Assembly: GCF_041449215.1 (NCBI RefSeq)
Contig: NZ_JBGNFV010000001.1
Span: forward strand, 2,869,001-2,933,000
Direction: 5' to 3'
Source of the DNA: Roseivirga sp. BDSF3-8
GTDB taxonomy: Bacteria; Bacteroidota; Bacteroidia; Cytophagales; Cyclobacteriaceae
DNA: 64,000 nt
This document shows, piece after piece, positions 20,701 through 28,653 of this stretch. Position 1 is the first letter of the stretch, and every line of letters starts with the position of its first letter. Under the pieces are notes generated by a model. That model made no database searches, was not told the DNA's origin, and saw nothing but the letters and a program-made list of their open reading frames with translations. The position numbers and the translations under genes are program-made.

Positions 20701-21157
20701 CATTATAGAAGAGCTCACAGACCTGGTAGAAGAGGCCGTGATGACCGAGTTTGACCGTATTACCGAGCGTGGCGGCGTACTGGGAGCCATGGAAACCATG
20801 TACCAGCGCAGTAAAATCCAGGAGGAGAGCCTGCACTATGAGACACTCAAGCATACCGGTGAGTATCCAATCATAGGCGTAAATACCTATCTTTCTTCCA
20901 AAGGTTCACCTACCGTTATTCCCAGCGAGGTAATCCGTGCTACCAAAGAAGAGAAGGAAGCCCAGATACAGACCCTGAATAAACTGAAGGCTATGTATGA
21001 TCAAACCGGGCCCGATATACTCAAGATGGTACAGCGCCAGGCAATAGACAATAAGAATATGTTTGAAGCACTGATGGAGGCTACCAAATACTGCAGCCTT
21101 GGGCAGATCACCAATGCCATGTTTGAGGTAGGTGGTCAGTACAGGCGGAATATGTAA
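17777..21157 (+). CDS. icmF: Fused isobutyryl-CoA mutase with GTPase chaperone
   Basis: 1126 residues in three parts. Residues 1-145 form a B12-binding domain with the lower-ligand motif DGHDAAIN (His26) and the IFGGGGGTI turn. About 195-420 form a MeaB/ArgK-type P-loop GTPase (GTGGAGKSS, 204-212). The C-terminal 580 or so residues are the (beta/alpha)8 mutase domain with [17 protein letters not shown]. This B12-GTPase-mutase fusion is what separates IcmF from methylmalonyl-CoA mutase. IcmF interconverts isobutyryl-CoA and butyryl-CoA using adenosylcobalamin, and the GTPase part handles cofactor loading. Full length, all parts intact. Single-gene transcript, ending at the hairpin at 21181. 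Confidence 0.92.
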   Translation: MSVTEQPYKPKNNIRIVTAASLFDGHDAAINIMRRIIQSTGVEVIHLGHDRSVQEVVDTAIQEDAQAIAMTSYQGGHVEYFKYMYDLLKEKGAGHIKIFGGGGGTILPEEIKELHEYGITRIYSPDDGREMGLQGMINHLVKTADFPVGKQVNGEINKLSEQDKTSLARLISAAENFPDDHSSLLSDIRTKAKDIKVPVLGITGTGGAGKSSLVDELVRRFLVDFDDKKIAIISVDPSKRKTGGALLGDRIRMNAINNERVYMRSLATRQSNLALSKYVQEAINIVKAASFDLIILETSGIGQSDTEIIEHSDMSLYVMTPEYGAATQLEKIDMLDFADIIALNKFDKRGAQDALRDVRKQYKRNHNLWEAKEEDLPVYGTIASQFNDPGMNSLYRAIMTMLADKTGTDLQTSFEASGEMSEKIFIIPPARTRYLSEISETVRHYNKWAVEQKEVAQRLYSLQKSIDTIKETGMSSEEVLKTLQETYEKVHLDMDPHNMKILEGWDEKVDKYKQDEYVYKVRDKEIRVKTHRETLSHTQIPKVVTPRYEAWGDVLYWNLQENVPGEFPYTAGVFPFKREGEDPTRMFAGEGGPERTNRRFHYLSQDMPAKRLSTAFDSVTLYGHDPDHRPDIYGKIGNSGVSVCCLDDAKKLYSGFDLADPTTSVSMTINGPAAIITGFFMNAAIDQQCEKYIRENDLEDEVKQKIKTWFADRGTEQPTYKGDLPEGNNGLGLLLLGITGDKVLPADVYEKIKADTISKVRGTVQADILKEDQAQNTCIFSTEFSLRLMGDMQQYFIENNVRNFYSVSISGYHIAEAGANPITQLAFTLANGFTYVEYYASRGMDINKFAPNLSFFFSNGVDAEYSVIGRVARRIWAKAMKQKYNANDRSQKLKYHIQTSGRSLHAQEIDFNDIRTTLQALYAIYDNCNSLHTNAYDEAITTPTEESVRRAVAIQLIINKELGLAKNENPIQGAFIIEELTDLVEEAVMTEFDRITERGGVLGAMETMYQRSKIQEESLHYETLKHTGEYPIIGVNTYLSSKGSPTVIPSEVIRATKEEKEAQIQTLNKLKAMYDQTGPDILKMVQRQAIDNKNMFEALMEATKYCSLGQITNAMFEVGGQYRRNM

Positions 21158-21180
21158 TGGCCTAATCTCCTGTCAAAATA

Positions 21181-21216
21181 AAAGAGGCTGTCTCAAAAGG
21201 CAGCCTCTTTCTTTTT
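21181..21216 (+). terminator. Intrinsic terminator of icmF
   Basis: AAAGAGGCTG pairs with CAGCCTCTTT, followed by CTTTTTG. The left arm is also the left arm of the longer inverted repeat described next. Confidence 0.7.
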
Positions 21217-21405
21217 GTTCAAAATATAATTTTTCATCCTTCGTAACTACCGCGAGGTGGTACCGGGTCACGCCTGACCGGGTCACGCCTGACCGGGTCA
21301 CGTCTGACCGGGTCACGACAGACTTCGCCATGCAGAATGCAAATAGTAATTATCCAAATATTGTTTGGCATGAAATAAGGCCTCTCTACTTTTGAGACAG
21401 CCTCT
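21183..21405. repeat. Short element: 17-bp inverted ends around a 15-bp tandem repeat
   Basis: AGAGGCTGTCTCAAAAG at 21183-21199 is repeated perfectly in inverted orientation at 21389-21405. The interior holds four copies of the 15-base unit CCGGGTCACGCCTGA (21263-21322; copies 3 and 4 diverged in their last bases). There is no coding sequence inside. The structure resembles a small non-autonomous mobile element or the remnant of an insertion sequence; from memory, GAGGCTGTCTCAAAA-like ends occur on Bacteroidota insertion sequences, but this was not checked. No target duplication was evident. Confidence 0.55.
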
Positions 21406-21466
21406 TATTTTTTTCTATAAAAGCGAGTGGGCTTTACATTAGCCTCAATTTCACCCAATAATGAAG

Positions 21467-22168
21467 CTATGCTTTTGTCATAAACTCAGTAATCTCTTCT
21501 GATAGCAGGCCCGTATCCGCACGTTCGATAGGGTGAGTAAAGTTATTGAAGAGGAAAAAGGTGCCGCCTGGGATTAGTCCTGCTACATGCTGACTTTCGA
21601 TAGTAGTGACCATCGTATCCTCCGATCCTACACATATCCTGGTCAGGTGATCTATAGCTTCAAAGTCTTTATCCTTCAGGCATTCGCCATTACCCAGGCC
21701 CTCCATCATTTCGGCTGTTTTATGCAGCACCGTACGCCAGTTGCTGGGAGCATGCCTCTCTTTCAGCATAGTGGCAAACTTAGGTACCTTTTCCAAAATC
21801 GTATCCGGATCCAGCATAGCCTTTTCCTTTACTGCTGCCTGTGGAGTCCAGTTAAATTTGGTGCCCAGAGTCATGATCCGGCCTATGCGGGTAGGATGGA
21901 AGCGGGCAAGCCATAGAGCCACGTAGCCACCCATACTGAAACCAAATGTATTCGGTTTTTCTAGCTTATGTTCATCCAGATATACCAGTACATCCCTGCC
22001 AAAGGAGTGTATGGTAAAAGGCTCCGGTTGAACGCTTCGGCCACCATGACCGGAAAAGTTAAGCGAATGTATTTCGAAGGTCTCCGAAAGCTTTTGCCCA
22101 AGGGTAGCAAACTGGTCTTTGCTACCCAAGGCGCCATGTAATAATAATAAGGGTGGTTTGGCGGGCAT
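21467..22168 (-). CDS. Alpha/beta hydrolase
   Basis: 233 residues. The oxyanion motif LLLLHGALGSKDQF is near the start, the nucleophile elbow GFSMGGYVAL gives Ser78, and the closing histidine is in NFTHPIER (about residue 213). The fold and motif order are those of small esterase/carboxylic-ester hydrolases such as BioH- or MenH-like enzymes; substrate not deducible. It is cytoplasmic, with no signal. It is last in a minus-strand run with the genes at 22177 (8-base gap) and 22634. Confidence 0.8.
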   Translation of the reverse strand: MPAKPPLLLLHGALGSKDQFATLGQKLSETFEIHSLNFSGHGGRSVQPEPFTIHSFGRDVLVYLDEHKLEKPNTFGFSMGGYVALWLARFHPTRIGRIMTLGTKFNWTPQAAVKEKAMLDPDTILEKVPKFATMLKERHAPSNWRTVLHKTAEMMEGLGNGECLKDKDFEAIDHLTRICVGSEDTMVTTIESQHVAGLIPGGTFFLFNNFTHPIERADTGLLSEEITEFMTKA

Positions 22169-22176
22169 ATAGGGAT

Positions 22177-22554
22177 CTAATTGTTTAGTTCCTGCACGTC
22201 GTACACGAAGTATTCCGTGTCACCGAGCCAGAAAAGTTTGATATATTTCTCTTTATAAAATAGCTTAACACGATGTCCGTTTTCAATAGCGGTATTGAGT
22301 TCTTCAAGTACCTCATCCGCATCCCCCGGAGCTACACTAAACTCCCATACCGTAGGGCCCACCCCGTCAGTGCCTGATCCGAATCCGCCAGTATTAAGCT
22401 GGCCTTCCCAGGTCTTTATCAGTACACCTCTTTTACTTACTTTAATAGGCACACCCACCCTCACGCCGTCGCTGTAATTAGCAAAAGCCACCAGGCAAAA
22501 AAGGGCGATGATTAACAGTAAAAGGACTAAAAAGACACGTTTTAGTATACGCAT
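22177..22554 (-). CDS. Small membrane-anchored protein of unknown function
   Basis: 125 residues. One N-terminal membrane segment (VFLVLLLLIIALFCLVAF) is followed by SDGVRVGVPIKVSKRGVLIK, TWEGQLNTGG and a C-terminal alpha/beta segment. Proteins of this type are common in Bacteroidota, sometimes mislabelled 6-phosphogluconate dehydrogenase; nothing here supports that activity (no Rossmann motif, too short). It probably faces the periplasm. It is transcribed with the hydrolase 8 bases downstream. Confidence 0.65.
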   Translation of the reverse strand: MRILKRVFLVLLLLIIALFCLVAFANYSDGVRVGVPIKVSKRGVLIKTWEGQLNTGGFGSGTDGVGPTVWEFSVAPGDADEVLEELNTAIENGHRVKLFYKEKYIKLFWLGDTEYFVYDVQELNN

Positions 22555-22633
22555 GGTTATTTTATCACGGGTTCAGTGGACCAAGATAATTTTTTTTCCC
22601 GAATCCCTATCCGCCCGGCCACTTATTTGCAGG

Positions 22634-23218
22634 TTAAGCCTCTTTTTCTTCCTCCTCCCGTTCCTCTATTTCCCGGCACAGGCTGCTATACCATTTCTCC
22701 CCATACTTACGGATGAGAGCATCTTTTAAGAACTTATAGACAGGCACTCCCAGCTCCTTTCCCAGGTCACAGGCAGGGGCGCAAATGTGCCAGCGGTCAT
22801 AATTCAGTGCTTCAAATTCATCGTATTTTGTAATACGTATAGGATACAGGTGGCAGGAAACCGGCTTTTTCCAATCTATCTCACCGTCCAGGTAAGCCTG
22901 CTCGATACCGCACTTTAGAATGCCCTTATCATCGTAGATCGCATAGATGCATTCTTTGCCCCCGATAGTAGGAGTAGAGTAGTCCCCGTCTGAGTCAAGC
23001 ACGTAGGCGCCCTGTTTATCCAGTTCCTTCTGTCCTGCCTCCGATAAGTAAGGCCGCACTGCACCGGCTATTTTTTCAATGACCGGTAGCTCCTCCATCT
23101 CCAGCGGAGCACCCAGGTCTCCTTCTACACAGCATGCCCCTTTACACTTCGAAAGGTTACATACAAAAAGCTCGTCTCGGATATCATCAGAAATTACCGT
23201 ATGCTCTACCAGAATCAT
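22634..23218 (-). CDS. DUF3109 family protein, cysteine-rich
   Basis: 194 residues. Cysteines are grouped at the N-terminus ([17 protein letters not shown]) and again at [11 protein letters not shown] and [11 protein letters not shown]. This is the DUF3109 pattern, related to YkgJ-type proteins that bind a metal or iron-sulfur cluster through an 8-Cys arrangement. The biochemical role is not known. It is cytoplasmic. It is first gene of the minus-strand run toward 21467, with 79 bases to the next start. Confidence 0.75.
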   Translation of the reverse strand: MILVEHTVISDDIRDELFVCNLSKCKGACCVEGDLGAPLEMEELPVIEKIAGAVRPYLSEAGQKELDKQGAYVLDSDGDYSTPTIGGKECIYAIYDDKGILKCGIEQAYLDGEIDWKKPVSCHLYPIRITKYDEFEALNYDRWHICAPACDLGKELGVPVYKFLKDALIRKYGEKWYSSLCREIEEREEEEKEA

Positions 23219-23659
23219 AATTTTCTTTATGTTTTCCCCCCAAAAAAGAAGGCTTCTAATATAAGGACAACAAATATAGAGGATAAAACCAGTTTGACCG
23301 TCTTAAAGTGCCCTTCGATTAATGAGCGACATATCATTAACTATTCTCCATCTACCCTATAGTGCACCACCATTAGGCGGCAAGTTCAAAAAAGGAATAA
23401 TCTATTTAAACCTCAAGTGTCAGATAATTAGGCTTTTGAGGGAATCCAAAAATTGAATAATTACTAGGTCGGCCGTAAAGACACAACAATAACCTTTCCC
23501 GCTAAGAGTGGAAAAATTGTTAATGCGTAAGGATACTGAAGTCAGTAGGGAGAATGATAGAATCAGCGGAACCACCCGCTTAGCAAAATGTCAGCAGAAA
23601 AAAGAAATAGCCGGCCCGGAGGTCGGCTAATCTTGTGAATAAGTAGATTATAAGTCGAT
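23219..23659. other. Intergenic region
   Basis: 441 bases between minus-strand genes. The right end holds the terminator of the XRE gene (23594-23629). The left end holds the promoter region of the DUF3109 gene. A 44-codon ORF at 23322 on the plus strand looks random. Nothing else stands out. Confidence 0.4.
23594..23629 (-). terminator. Intrinsic terminator of the XRE regulator gene
   Basis: On the minus strand TAGCCG pairs with CGGCTA, followed by TTTCTTTTTTCTG; 30 bases after the stop at 23660. Confidence 0.7.
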
Positions 23660-24115
23660 TTAACCGTTTTCACGGTACATATCCAGGTATGCTCTCTCGA
23701 GGCGCTCCTGCCTGTAAAGTGCGATCTCCATTTCGTCGCCAAATTCCGTCATGGCGTCAGATAGAGTGTCCATACTTTTACGCAGGGCGTTTTTGTCCTG
23801 GCTAGGTGCTCCTTTCCTGATTTCATCATTTAGCTTACGGATTTCGCGCAGCTTTTTTCTGAAAGTTTGGATATTCCGGCCTCGTTCAGGGATTACAGAA
23901 GGAAGAGTTTCCAGGTTAGTCTCGACAAATTTCCACAATGAGATGTTGAAATGGTCGGCTAGTTTAATAACAGTTTGCAAGCTGGGCTCAGCCTGCCCGT
24001 TTTCATAACTTCCTATTATACTCTTCTTTTTTCCCAATACGGTAGCCACTTCTTCCATAGTCTGGCTGGTCTTCTTTCTAAGATACCGTAGGTTCTTCGC
24101 GAAATAATTGTTCAT
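23660..24115 (-). CDS. XRE-family helix-turn-helix regulator
   Basis: 151 residues. Residues about 5-60 are a Cro/C1-type HTH (LRYLRKKTSQTMEEVATVLG, then KSIIGSYENGQAEPSLQTV). The C-terminal half is a charged coiled coil with a long helix (FRKKLREIRKLNDEIRKG) that likely dimerises. There is no sensor domain. It is monocistronic, with a terminator behind it. The target genes are unknown, and no adjacent toxin or phage gene was found, so it looks like a chromosomal regulator rather than a toxin-antitoxin member. Confidence 0.85.
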   Translation of the reverse strand: MNNYFAKNLRYLRKKTSQTMEEVATVLGKKKSIIGSYENGQAEPSLQTVIKLADHFNISLWKFVETNLETLPSVIPERGRNIQTFRKKLREIRKLNDEIRKGAPSQDKNALRKSMDTLSDAMTEFGDEMEIALYRQERLERAYLDMYRENG

Positions 24116-24224
24116 AGTGGGAGTTTAACCTGACCTAATTTTACACGGATCAATTTGGAAAAAATTAGTAAAAATGGAAAACGATTTTTTCAAGGTGTAA
24201 TTATATTTCGATAAGATTTGGTTT

Positions 24225-25109
24225 TTACTCGATGTATTTAGTGATTATTCGTTCTACGCCACTTAGGTAGGAAAGGCCAAACAGATTAACATGAACTAAT
24301 AAGGGATATAAATTATAAATATCAATTCGTTCCGATAAGCCTGTAATTGTCGGATAGGATTCTTCATAGGCATCGTAAAAAATTTGATCGAAGCCTCCGA
24401 ATAGCCGGGTAAAACCTAAATCAACCTCGCGGTTTCCATAGTAAACCGCCGGATCAATCAACCATCCCTCCCCGTCCGGTCCGGTCATAACGTTGCCACT
24501 CCACAGGTCTCCATGCAGTAACGAATGAGACTCATCAGTAAGAATTTCGCTAAGTTTGGGATATATTTTTTTGAAACGATTCATGAAGGCATCGTCTACA
24601 AGGCCATTATATCTCGCAAGCCCCGCCTGCACCTTTAAGCGCCTCTCAATAAAAAAATCAACCCAGTCGGGCAGAGGTTCATTATTCTGAGGAAGGCGGC
24701 CTATGTAGTTATTAAAGTTCAGTCCTGGCTGGTCACTTGTCTGTCGGTGAAGCAGAGCCAGGTTATGCCCCAGATTTTCCCAGTACCGATTGTCTTTCCG
24801 GTAGCTGTCCAGGTACTCCGTCAGCAAGTACCGGCTTTCGCCCACCTGCCCGTGATTAAAAGGCTGCGGTACATGTCCGCTGCCCGCTTTTCTCAGTAGC
24901 TCCAGCCCCCGGAATTCTTTCTCGAACATATCAGGCTCCCCGTGATCATTCCATTTGATAAAGAAACTTCCCTTATCCGTGATCAGCCGGACTGCATTAT
25001 TGATACATCCCCCACTTTTAAATTCGATATCCTTCACCTGCAGCTCCTCGCCCAGGCTCTCAAACAGTGCGCTTTCAAAAAACTGCGTCTTGGAAGCTCC
25101 ATCCATCAT
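24225..25109 (-). CDS. Fructosamine kinase family protein
   Basis: 294 residues. It has the protein-kinase-like fold of ketosamine-3-kinases: the Lys of GSFFIKWND, Glu of EFRGLELLRKAG, LLTEYLDS hinge, catalytic HGDLWSGNVM and metal-binding IDPAVYYGNREVDLGF. These enzymes phosphorylate Amadori products on glycated amines so that they fall apart, a repair step. Full length. The start overlaps the stop of the phosphatase upstream by four bases (ATGA at 25106-25109). The pairing with a low-molecular-weight phosphatase is also seen in other bacteria and suggests joint action in deglycation. Confidence 0.88.
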   Translation of the reverse strand: MMDGASKTQFFESALFESLGEELQVKDIEFKSGGCINNAVRLITDKGSFFIKWNDHGEPDMFEKEFRGLELLRKAGSGHVPQPFNHGQVGESRYLLTEYLDSYRKDNRYWENLGHNLALLHRQTSDQPGLNFNNYIGRLPQNNEPLPDWVDFFIERRLKVQAGLARYNGLVDDAFMNRFKKIYPKLSEILTDESHSLLHGDLWSGNVMTGPDGEGWLIDPAVYYGNREVDLGFTRLFGGFDQIFYDAYEESYPTITGLSERIDIYNLYPLLVHVNLFGLSYLSGVERIITKYIE

Positions 25110-25594
25110 GTCAGGTTATGTTCTTTTTTCAGGTGCTCCAGAAAGTTCCGCCCGGAGCGTAATATCATTTCATATACTTTCGTAAAGCCGTCCTGTCCGC
25201 TCCAGTAGGGGTCAGGCACATCTTTTGATCCTCCCGCCGGTATCTCATCGTCAAAGTCTCTCATCATAACCAGCTTGAACCCCTTAATAGTATTGCCGGC
25301 TGCTTTCAGGATATTCTGGCGGTTACTTTCATCCATGGCCACTAGGTAGTCAAATTCTGTAAAATCCTTAGGTTCCAGTTGCCTTGAGATACTGTCTACA
25401 ATAATGTCATACTCCCGTCCGCATGCAATGCTACGGGGGTCTGCGGGATCCCCGTCATGGTAGCCGCTCGTCCCTGCAGAGTCTATAGTAAACCTGTCGG
25501 CCAAGCCTTCGTCCTCTACTAATTTTTTAAATACCCCCTCTGCCAGCGGGGAACGGCAAATGTTGCCCAGGCAGACAAATAATACGTTAATCAT
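25106..25594 (-). CDS. Low-molecular-weight protein-tyrosine phosphatase
   Basis: 162 residues. The active-site P-loop CLGNICRS lies at residues 8-15 (Cys8, Arg14), and the general acid is the Asp of VPDPYW near residue 130. All catalytic residues are in place and the length is normal. In this genome it is fused in an operon with fructosamine kinase by a four-base overlap. Related phosphatases act on sugar phosphates from deglycation or on phosphotyrosine of capsule kinases; the first is favoured by context. Confidence 0.9.
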   Translation of the reverse strand: MINVLFVCLGNICRSPLAEGVFKKLVEDEGLADRFTIDSAGTSGYHDGDPADPRSIACGREYDIIVDSISRQLEPKDFTEFDYLVAMDESNRQNILKAAGNTIKGFKLVMMRDFDDEIPAGGSKDVPDPYWSGQDGFTKVYEMILRSGRNFLEHLKKEHNLT

Positions 25595-25883
25595 GAATTG
25601 TCATTTACATGTTCTAACCCGAACAAGCCTTTCCGGTTACGGTAGAATAAGGTTTGATTGCTAAGTATGTCCGTCAGATAGAATAAAAAATCTGACTTTA
25701 CCAGGGTAAATGAGTTCAACCTCCTCTTTTTTCTTACTAATTGATCAGTGTAATGCGGAGATTATCAATGTGTTAAGTGGAACTATGATTTTTTTTTATG
25801 AGCACAGGTTACTTTTACTTAAGAACCGGTATATACCAATACATAACACACAAATTTTATTCATACACCTGTTTAACATTCGA

Positions 25884-25920
25884 TAAAAAACCTTCCCATA
25901 CAATGGGGAGGTTTTTTTTT
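25884..25920. terminator. Intrinsic terminator without an assigned gene
   Basis: AACCTTCCCA pairs with TGGGGAGGTT (one G-T pair), loop TACAA, followed by nine T. Strong on both strands. Confidence 0.75.
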
Positions 25921-25946
25921 GCCCTTATGAAAAAGGTGTAATTTCG
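25918..25946 (+). promoter_or_regulatory. Probable promoter of the enoyl-CoA hydratase gene
   Basis: TTTG at 25918-25921, 17 bases, then TAATTTCG at 25939-25946, one base away from the TAnnTTTG box. It starts inside the T-tract of the preceding terminator. Confidence 0.35.
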
Positions 25947-25980
25947 GCCATTCTTCTTACACAAACCCAAAGCCTGGTAT

Positions 25981-26754
25981 ATGGAATTCATTACCGTAGA
26001 TAACCAATTCGAAAAACACATAGCCTTAATCAGACTCAACCGCCCTAAAGAGCTCAATGCACTTAACCTGCAGCTTATGGGTGAATTGCGTGATGCACTC
26101 GCGGAGTTGGATGCTGATGATGAGGTCAGGGTGGTCATCCTTACCGGAAACGAAAAGGCTTTTGCTGCCGGAGCTGATATTAAGCAGATGGCTGGTAAGA
26201 CCGCTATTGATATGCTGATTACCGACCAATTCTCTACCTGGGACCAGATCAAAAAAACCAAAAAGCCACTGATTGCAGCCGTATCAGGCTTCGCATTGGG
26301 TGGTGGGTGTGAGCTGGCCATGACCTGTGACATGATCGTCGCCTCTGAATCAGCCAGGTTTGGTCAGCCGGAAATCAAAATTGGTGTAATGCCCGGCGCT
26401 GGAGGCACTCAGCGCCTGACCCGCGCAGTAGGTAAAGCAAGAGCCATGGAGATGGTACTCACCGGTAAGTTTATCAGTGCTGAAGAGGCCCTGGCCGCAG
26501 GCCTCATAAATCGCATAGCCCCCGTAGAGATGTATATGGAAGCCGCTAAAGACCTTGCCAGGGAAATAGCCGCCATGTCACCAGTTGCCGCGCGCCTTGC
26601 TAAAGAATCAGTAAACAGGGCTTTTGAGACCCATCTGGATGAAGGCCTTCATTTTGAGCGGAAAAACTTCTACATGCTCTTTGCCTCAGAAGATCAGAAG
26701 GAAGGTATGCAGGCCTTTGTAGAAAAACGCAAACCCGAATTCAAAGGAAAATAA
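25981..26754 (+). CDS. Enoyl-CoA hydratase (crotonase family)
   Basis: 257 residues, the usual size. Motifs: AFAAGADIKQM (oxyanion hole), GGGCELAMTCD and QPEIKIGVMPGAGGTQRL, which contain the two glutamates that activate water in true hydratases. It should hydrate 2-trans-enoyl-CoA in fatty acid beta-oxidation. Cytoplasmic, single gene with its own terminator. No other beta-oxidation genes lie next to it; icmF 5 kb away could use products of the same metabolism. Confidence 0.9.
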   Translation: MEFITVDNQFEKHIALIRLNRPKELNALNLQLMGELRDALAELDADDEVRVVILTGNEKAFAAGADIKQMAGKTAIDMLITDQFSTWDQIKKTKKPLIAAVSGFALGGGCELAMTCDMIVASESARFGQPEIKIGVMPGAGGTQRLTRAVGKARAMEMVLTGKFISAEEALAAGLINRIAPVEMYMEAAKDLAREIAAMSPVAARLAKESVNRAFETHLDEGLHFERKNFYMLFASEDQKEGMQAFVEKRKPEFKGK

Positions 26755-26780
26755 AAACTAGCCACCGCCCGTCAATAGCA

Positions 26781-26819
26781 AGAGGCTGCCTGCACAAACA
26801 GACAGCCTCTTTATTTTTT
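26781..26819. terminator. Intrinsic terminator between convergent genes
   Basis: AGAGGCTG pairs with CAGCCTCT, then a T-rich tract on the plus strand. Similar AGAGGCTG/CAGCCTCT stems occur at 21181 and 62381. Confidence 0.8.
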
Positions 26820-26832
26820 ACCCCTGAAATTA

Positions 26833-27867
26833 TCAGTTTACCGATACACTCAGACCTACCGTAGCCGTATGGTACTCAGCTATGGAGTAGTCCCCGTTAA
26901 GAGCAATAGGGCCCAGCTTGAGGCCAAACCCAGCCGTAGCCCGCAATGTATTCGTGTTAATCGCAAAGTCCACTGGGTCCTGCAGAGTAACCCTTACGTT
27001 TGAGATATTGCTGTAAGCAATGACATACTCACCCAGTATTTGAGTAGTCGTACGTGTGAAGTCATACCCAAGTCCGGCATATACATTCAGTATCCCCACC
27101 TTCTTACCAGCCAGCACCTGTATCGTTTTTGCTTCTATGTCCAGTACACCCCTTTGGTTATCCCCGTCAAAAGTCCCCTCAAGGTTAAGTTCGCCATTCA
27201 GTTTAGTGTAGCCACTAAATACCGACAAGTCAAACGGTAACGCACTAACCCCCGGAATCCATTGCTTAATATCATGCTTCAGGCCCAGGCCATACATATA
27301 AAAAGAGCCGTCATCATTTTTCAACTCAGGCACAAAGCGAAGTACTAAGTCCGTGTTTTTGATGATACCCACCCCCAGCGTCACCATAGGAGCCGGCACC
27401 GCGTTAAAGCCAATTTCATCTTCTAGCCCTATGCCCTCTGCCAGATCAAAATTATCAACCGGTACATTGGCACCAAAAGCGTCATTATAAACCGTCACGT
27501 TAGGGCCAGGCTGCGCAGCGCCCATCACCGTCGGGCTTTCGGCTTGTGTAAGATTAGAGTCAGTTAGCCTGATATTAGTGAAGTCTTCGTTTCTGAACAG
27601 GAAATACTCATCTTCATCAGGTACCAGCGAGGCAGATACAGATATCGACAGGTTAAAGCCTAAAGATTCATGAGGCTTTGCCGTAATATACCATCCGTTA
27701 TTCAGCCCGCTCGCAAAGCCCTTTGCAAGTGGTGATACATACATCTCAGTGATTTTTTCTGCGTCCTGCCGACCCGAAACAAGTATTCGGTCAATATCCA
27801 ATTGTGCATAGGCCGTTCCGCTCACACCCAGTATCATCAGGGCGCATACAATCAATAGCTTATTCAT
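26833..27867 (-). CDS. DUF6588 family exported protein
   Basis: 344 residues from the ATG at 27867. That start gives a clean signal peptide (LLIVCALMILGVSGTAYAQ); the ORF could open 13 codons earlier. The mature start LDIDRILVSGRQDAEKITEMYVSP, then FASGLNNGWYITAKPHESLGFNLSI, matches what I recall of DUF6588 proteins of Bacteroidota. The remainder is beta-rich with alternating hydrophobic residues ending in LSVSVN, consistent with an outer-membrane barrel. Function unknown. It is divergent from the Fur-type regulator. Confidence 0.65.
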   Translation of the reverse strand: MNKLLIVCALMILGVSGTAYAQLDIDRILVSGRQDAEKITEMYVSPLAKGFASGLNNGWYITAKPHESLGFNLSISVSASLVPDEDEYFLFRNEDFTNIRLTDSNLTQAESPTVMGAAQPGPNVTVYNDAFGANVPVDNFDLAEGIGLEDEIGFNAVPAPMVTLGVGIIKNTDLVLRFVPELKNDDGSFYMYGLGLKHDIKQWIPGVSALPFDLSVFSGYTKLNGELNLEGTFDGDNQRGVLDIEAKTIQVLAGKKVGILNVYAGLGYDFTRTTTQILGEYVIAYSNISNVRVTLQDPVDFAINTNTLRATAGFGLKLGPIALNGDYSIAEYHTATVGLSVSVN

Positions 27868-28090
27868 CAAATGTGATAGGTTCTTGAATTTATAAAATGA
27901 CATCAATTTCTAAGGGAGGTAAAGTTCGTGAGATTGATACACATACGTAATAAGAATGCCTGGCAGTTCATGTACATGCATGTAAACACGGCAAAAAACA
28001 CTGTTTTGACTCCAGAAAAAACAAGTTTTGGCATTGTGGCGGACTCGTATTACCAAATTGTCAAAAATCAGGGAACTTCTTTTACTTCAC

Positions 28091-28121
28091 TTGACTATAC
28101 AGTTCATAGACTTTAGTTTTG
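28091..28121 (+). promoter_or_regulatory. Promoter of the Fur-family gene
   Basis: TTG at 28091-28093, 20 bases, TAGTTTTG at 28114-28121: matches the Bacteroidota TTG-N19-TAnnTTTG pattern. Its position means the TTG codon at 28119 lies within the promoter and cannot be the start codon. Confidence 0.55.
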
Positions 28122-28154
28122 CGTGAAATATTCCTAACGGAGAATTATTCTTAT

Positions 28155-28616
28155 TTGAAGGAAGAGGTTCAAAATATTGATAACGAGGAGGTTAAGAGGC
28201 TTTTAAGTGAAGCTGGCCTTAAGGTGACACCTCAGCGAATGGCCATATACCGTACAGTGTACGATAGAAAGGACCATCCTACTGCTGATAAAGTTCACGA
28301 GGCCATTGCAACCGCCCTTCCCACTATCAGCCTCGGTACAGTATATAAAACACTCGATACCCTTGTCACCAAGGGCTTACTTTCCAGGGTCGCTACTGAT
28401 GAGGGGCTGCTACGATACGATGCCAACCCCGTTCAGCACCTGCACCTCTACCTTACCGACTCCGGCGAGATCATTGATCTTCATGATGAGGAACTTATGG
28501 AGATGATACGTCAGCACCTGGAGAGCAAGAAAATAAGAAACTTTGAAGTACAGGACATCCGGCTACAGATTACAGGCCGGAAGCAGAATCCTCACAAAGG
28601 AATAGATCACGAATAA
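28155..28616 (+). CDS. Fur-family regulator (PerR-like), lacking all cysteines
   Basis: About 153 residues. No in-frame ATG precedes the conserved GLKVTPQRMAIYRTV helix. The farthest-upstream start codon that clears the promoter is TTG at 28155, with GGAG about 12 bases before it; the exact start is uncertain. The winged helix (SLGTVYKTLDTLVTKGLL) and dimerisation domain are normal. Metal-site residues resembling PerR remain: HPTADKVHEA, RYDANPVQHLHL, EIIDLHDEE. The protein contains no cysteine, so the structural Cys4 zinc site of typical Fur/PerR is absent. It is directly upstream of a peroxiredoxin gene (37 bases), so peroxide-responsive control of that gene is the simplest inference. Confidence 0.8.
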   Translation: MKEEVQNIDNEEVKRLLSEAGLKVTPQRMAIYRTVYDRKDHPTADKVHEAIATALPTISLGTVYKTLDTLVTKGLLSRVATDEGLLRYDANPVQHLHLYLTDSGEIIDLHDEELMEMIRQHLESKKIRNFEVQDIRLQITGRKQNPHKGIDHE

Positions 28617-28653
28617 TTAGGTAATTTTTATACATCCAAATATCAAACATTTT

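Larger units (their letters stand above)
25595..25980. other. Intergenic region with an orphan terminator
   Basis: 386 bases between the divergent phosphatase and enoyl-CoA hydratase genes. It contains the bidirectional terminator 25884-25920, although no gene ends here on either strand, and a probable promoter for the hydratase just after it. The upstream 280 bases are AT-rich without a convincing ORF. Confidence 0.5.

Noticed and set aside
17777-21157. Methylmalonyl-CoA mutase
   Set aside because: The B12-binding domain is N-terminal and followed by a MeaB-like GTPase before the mutase domain, which is the IcmF fusion order.
21263-21322. Tandem CCGGGTCACGCCTGA units as a CRISPR array
   Set aside because: The units are directly adjacent with no spacers, only 15 bases long, and no cas genes are present.
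21132-21395. 87-codon plus-strand ORF covering the tandem repeat
   Set aside because: It starts inside icmF in another frame and its apparent repeats (RVTPD) only reflect the 15-base DNA repeat; no signal, no homology recognised.
22177-22554. 6-phosphogluconate dehydrogenase annotation for the 125-residue membrane protein
   Set aside because: No Rossmann fold or active-site motif, and far too short; it is a name that spread by error.
23322-23456. 44-codon ORF in the gap before the XRE regulator
   Set aside because: No signal, repeat or family feature, and no promoter or start context stronger than background.
25797-25940. 47-codon ORF running through the orphan terminator
   Set aside because: It reads through the terminator hairpin and its composition looks random.
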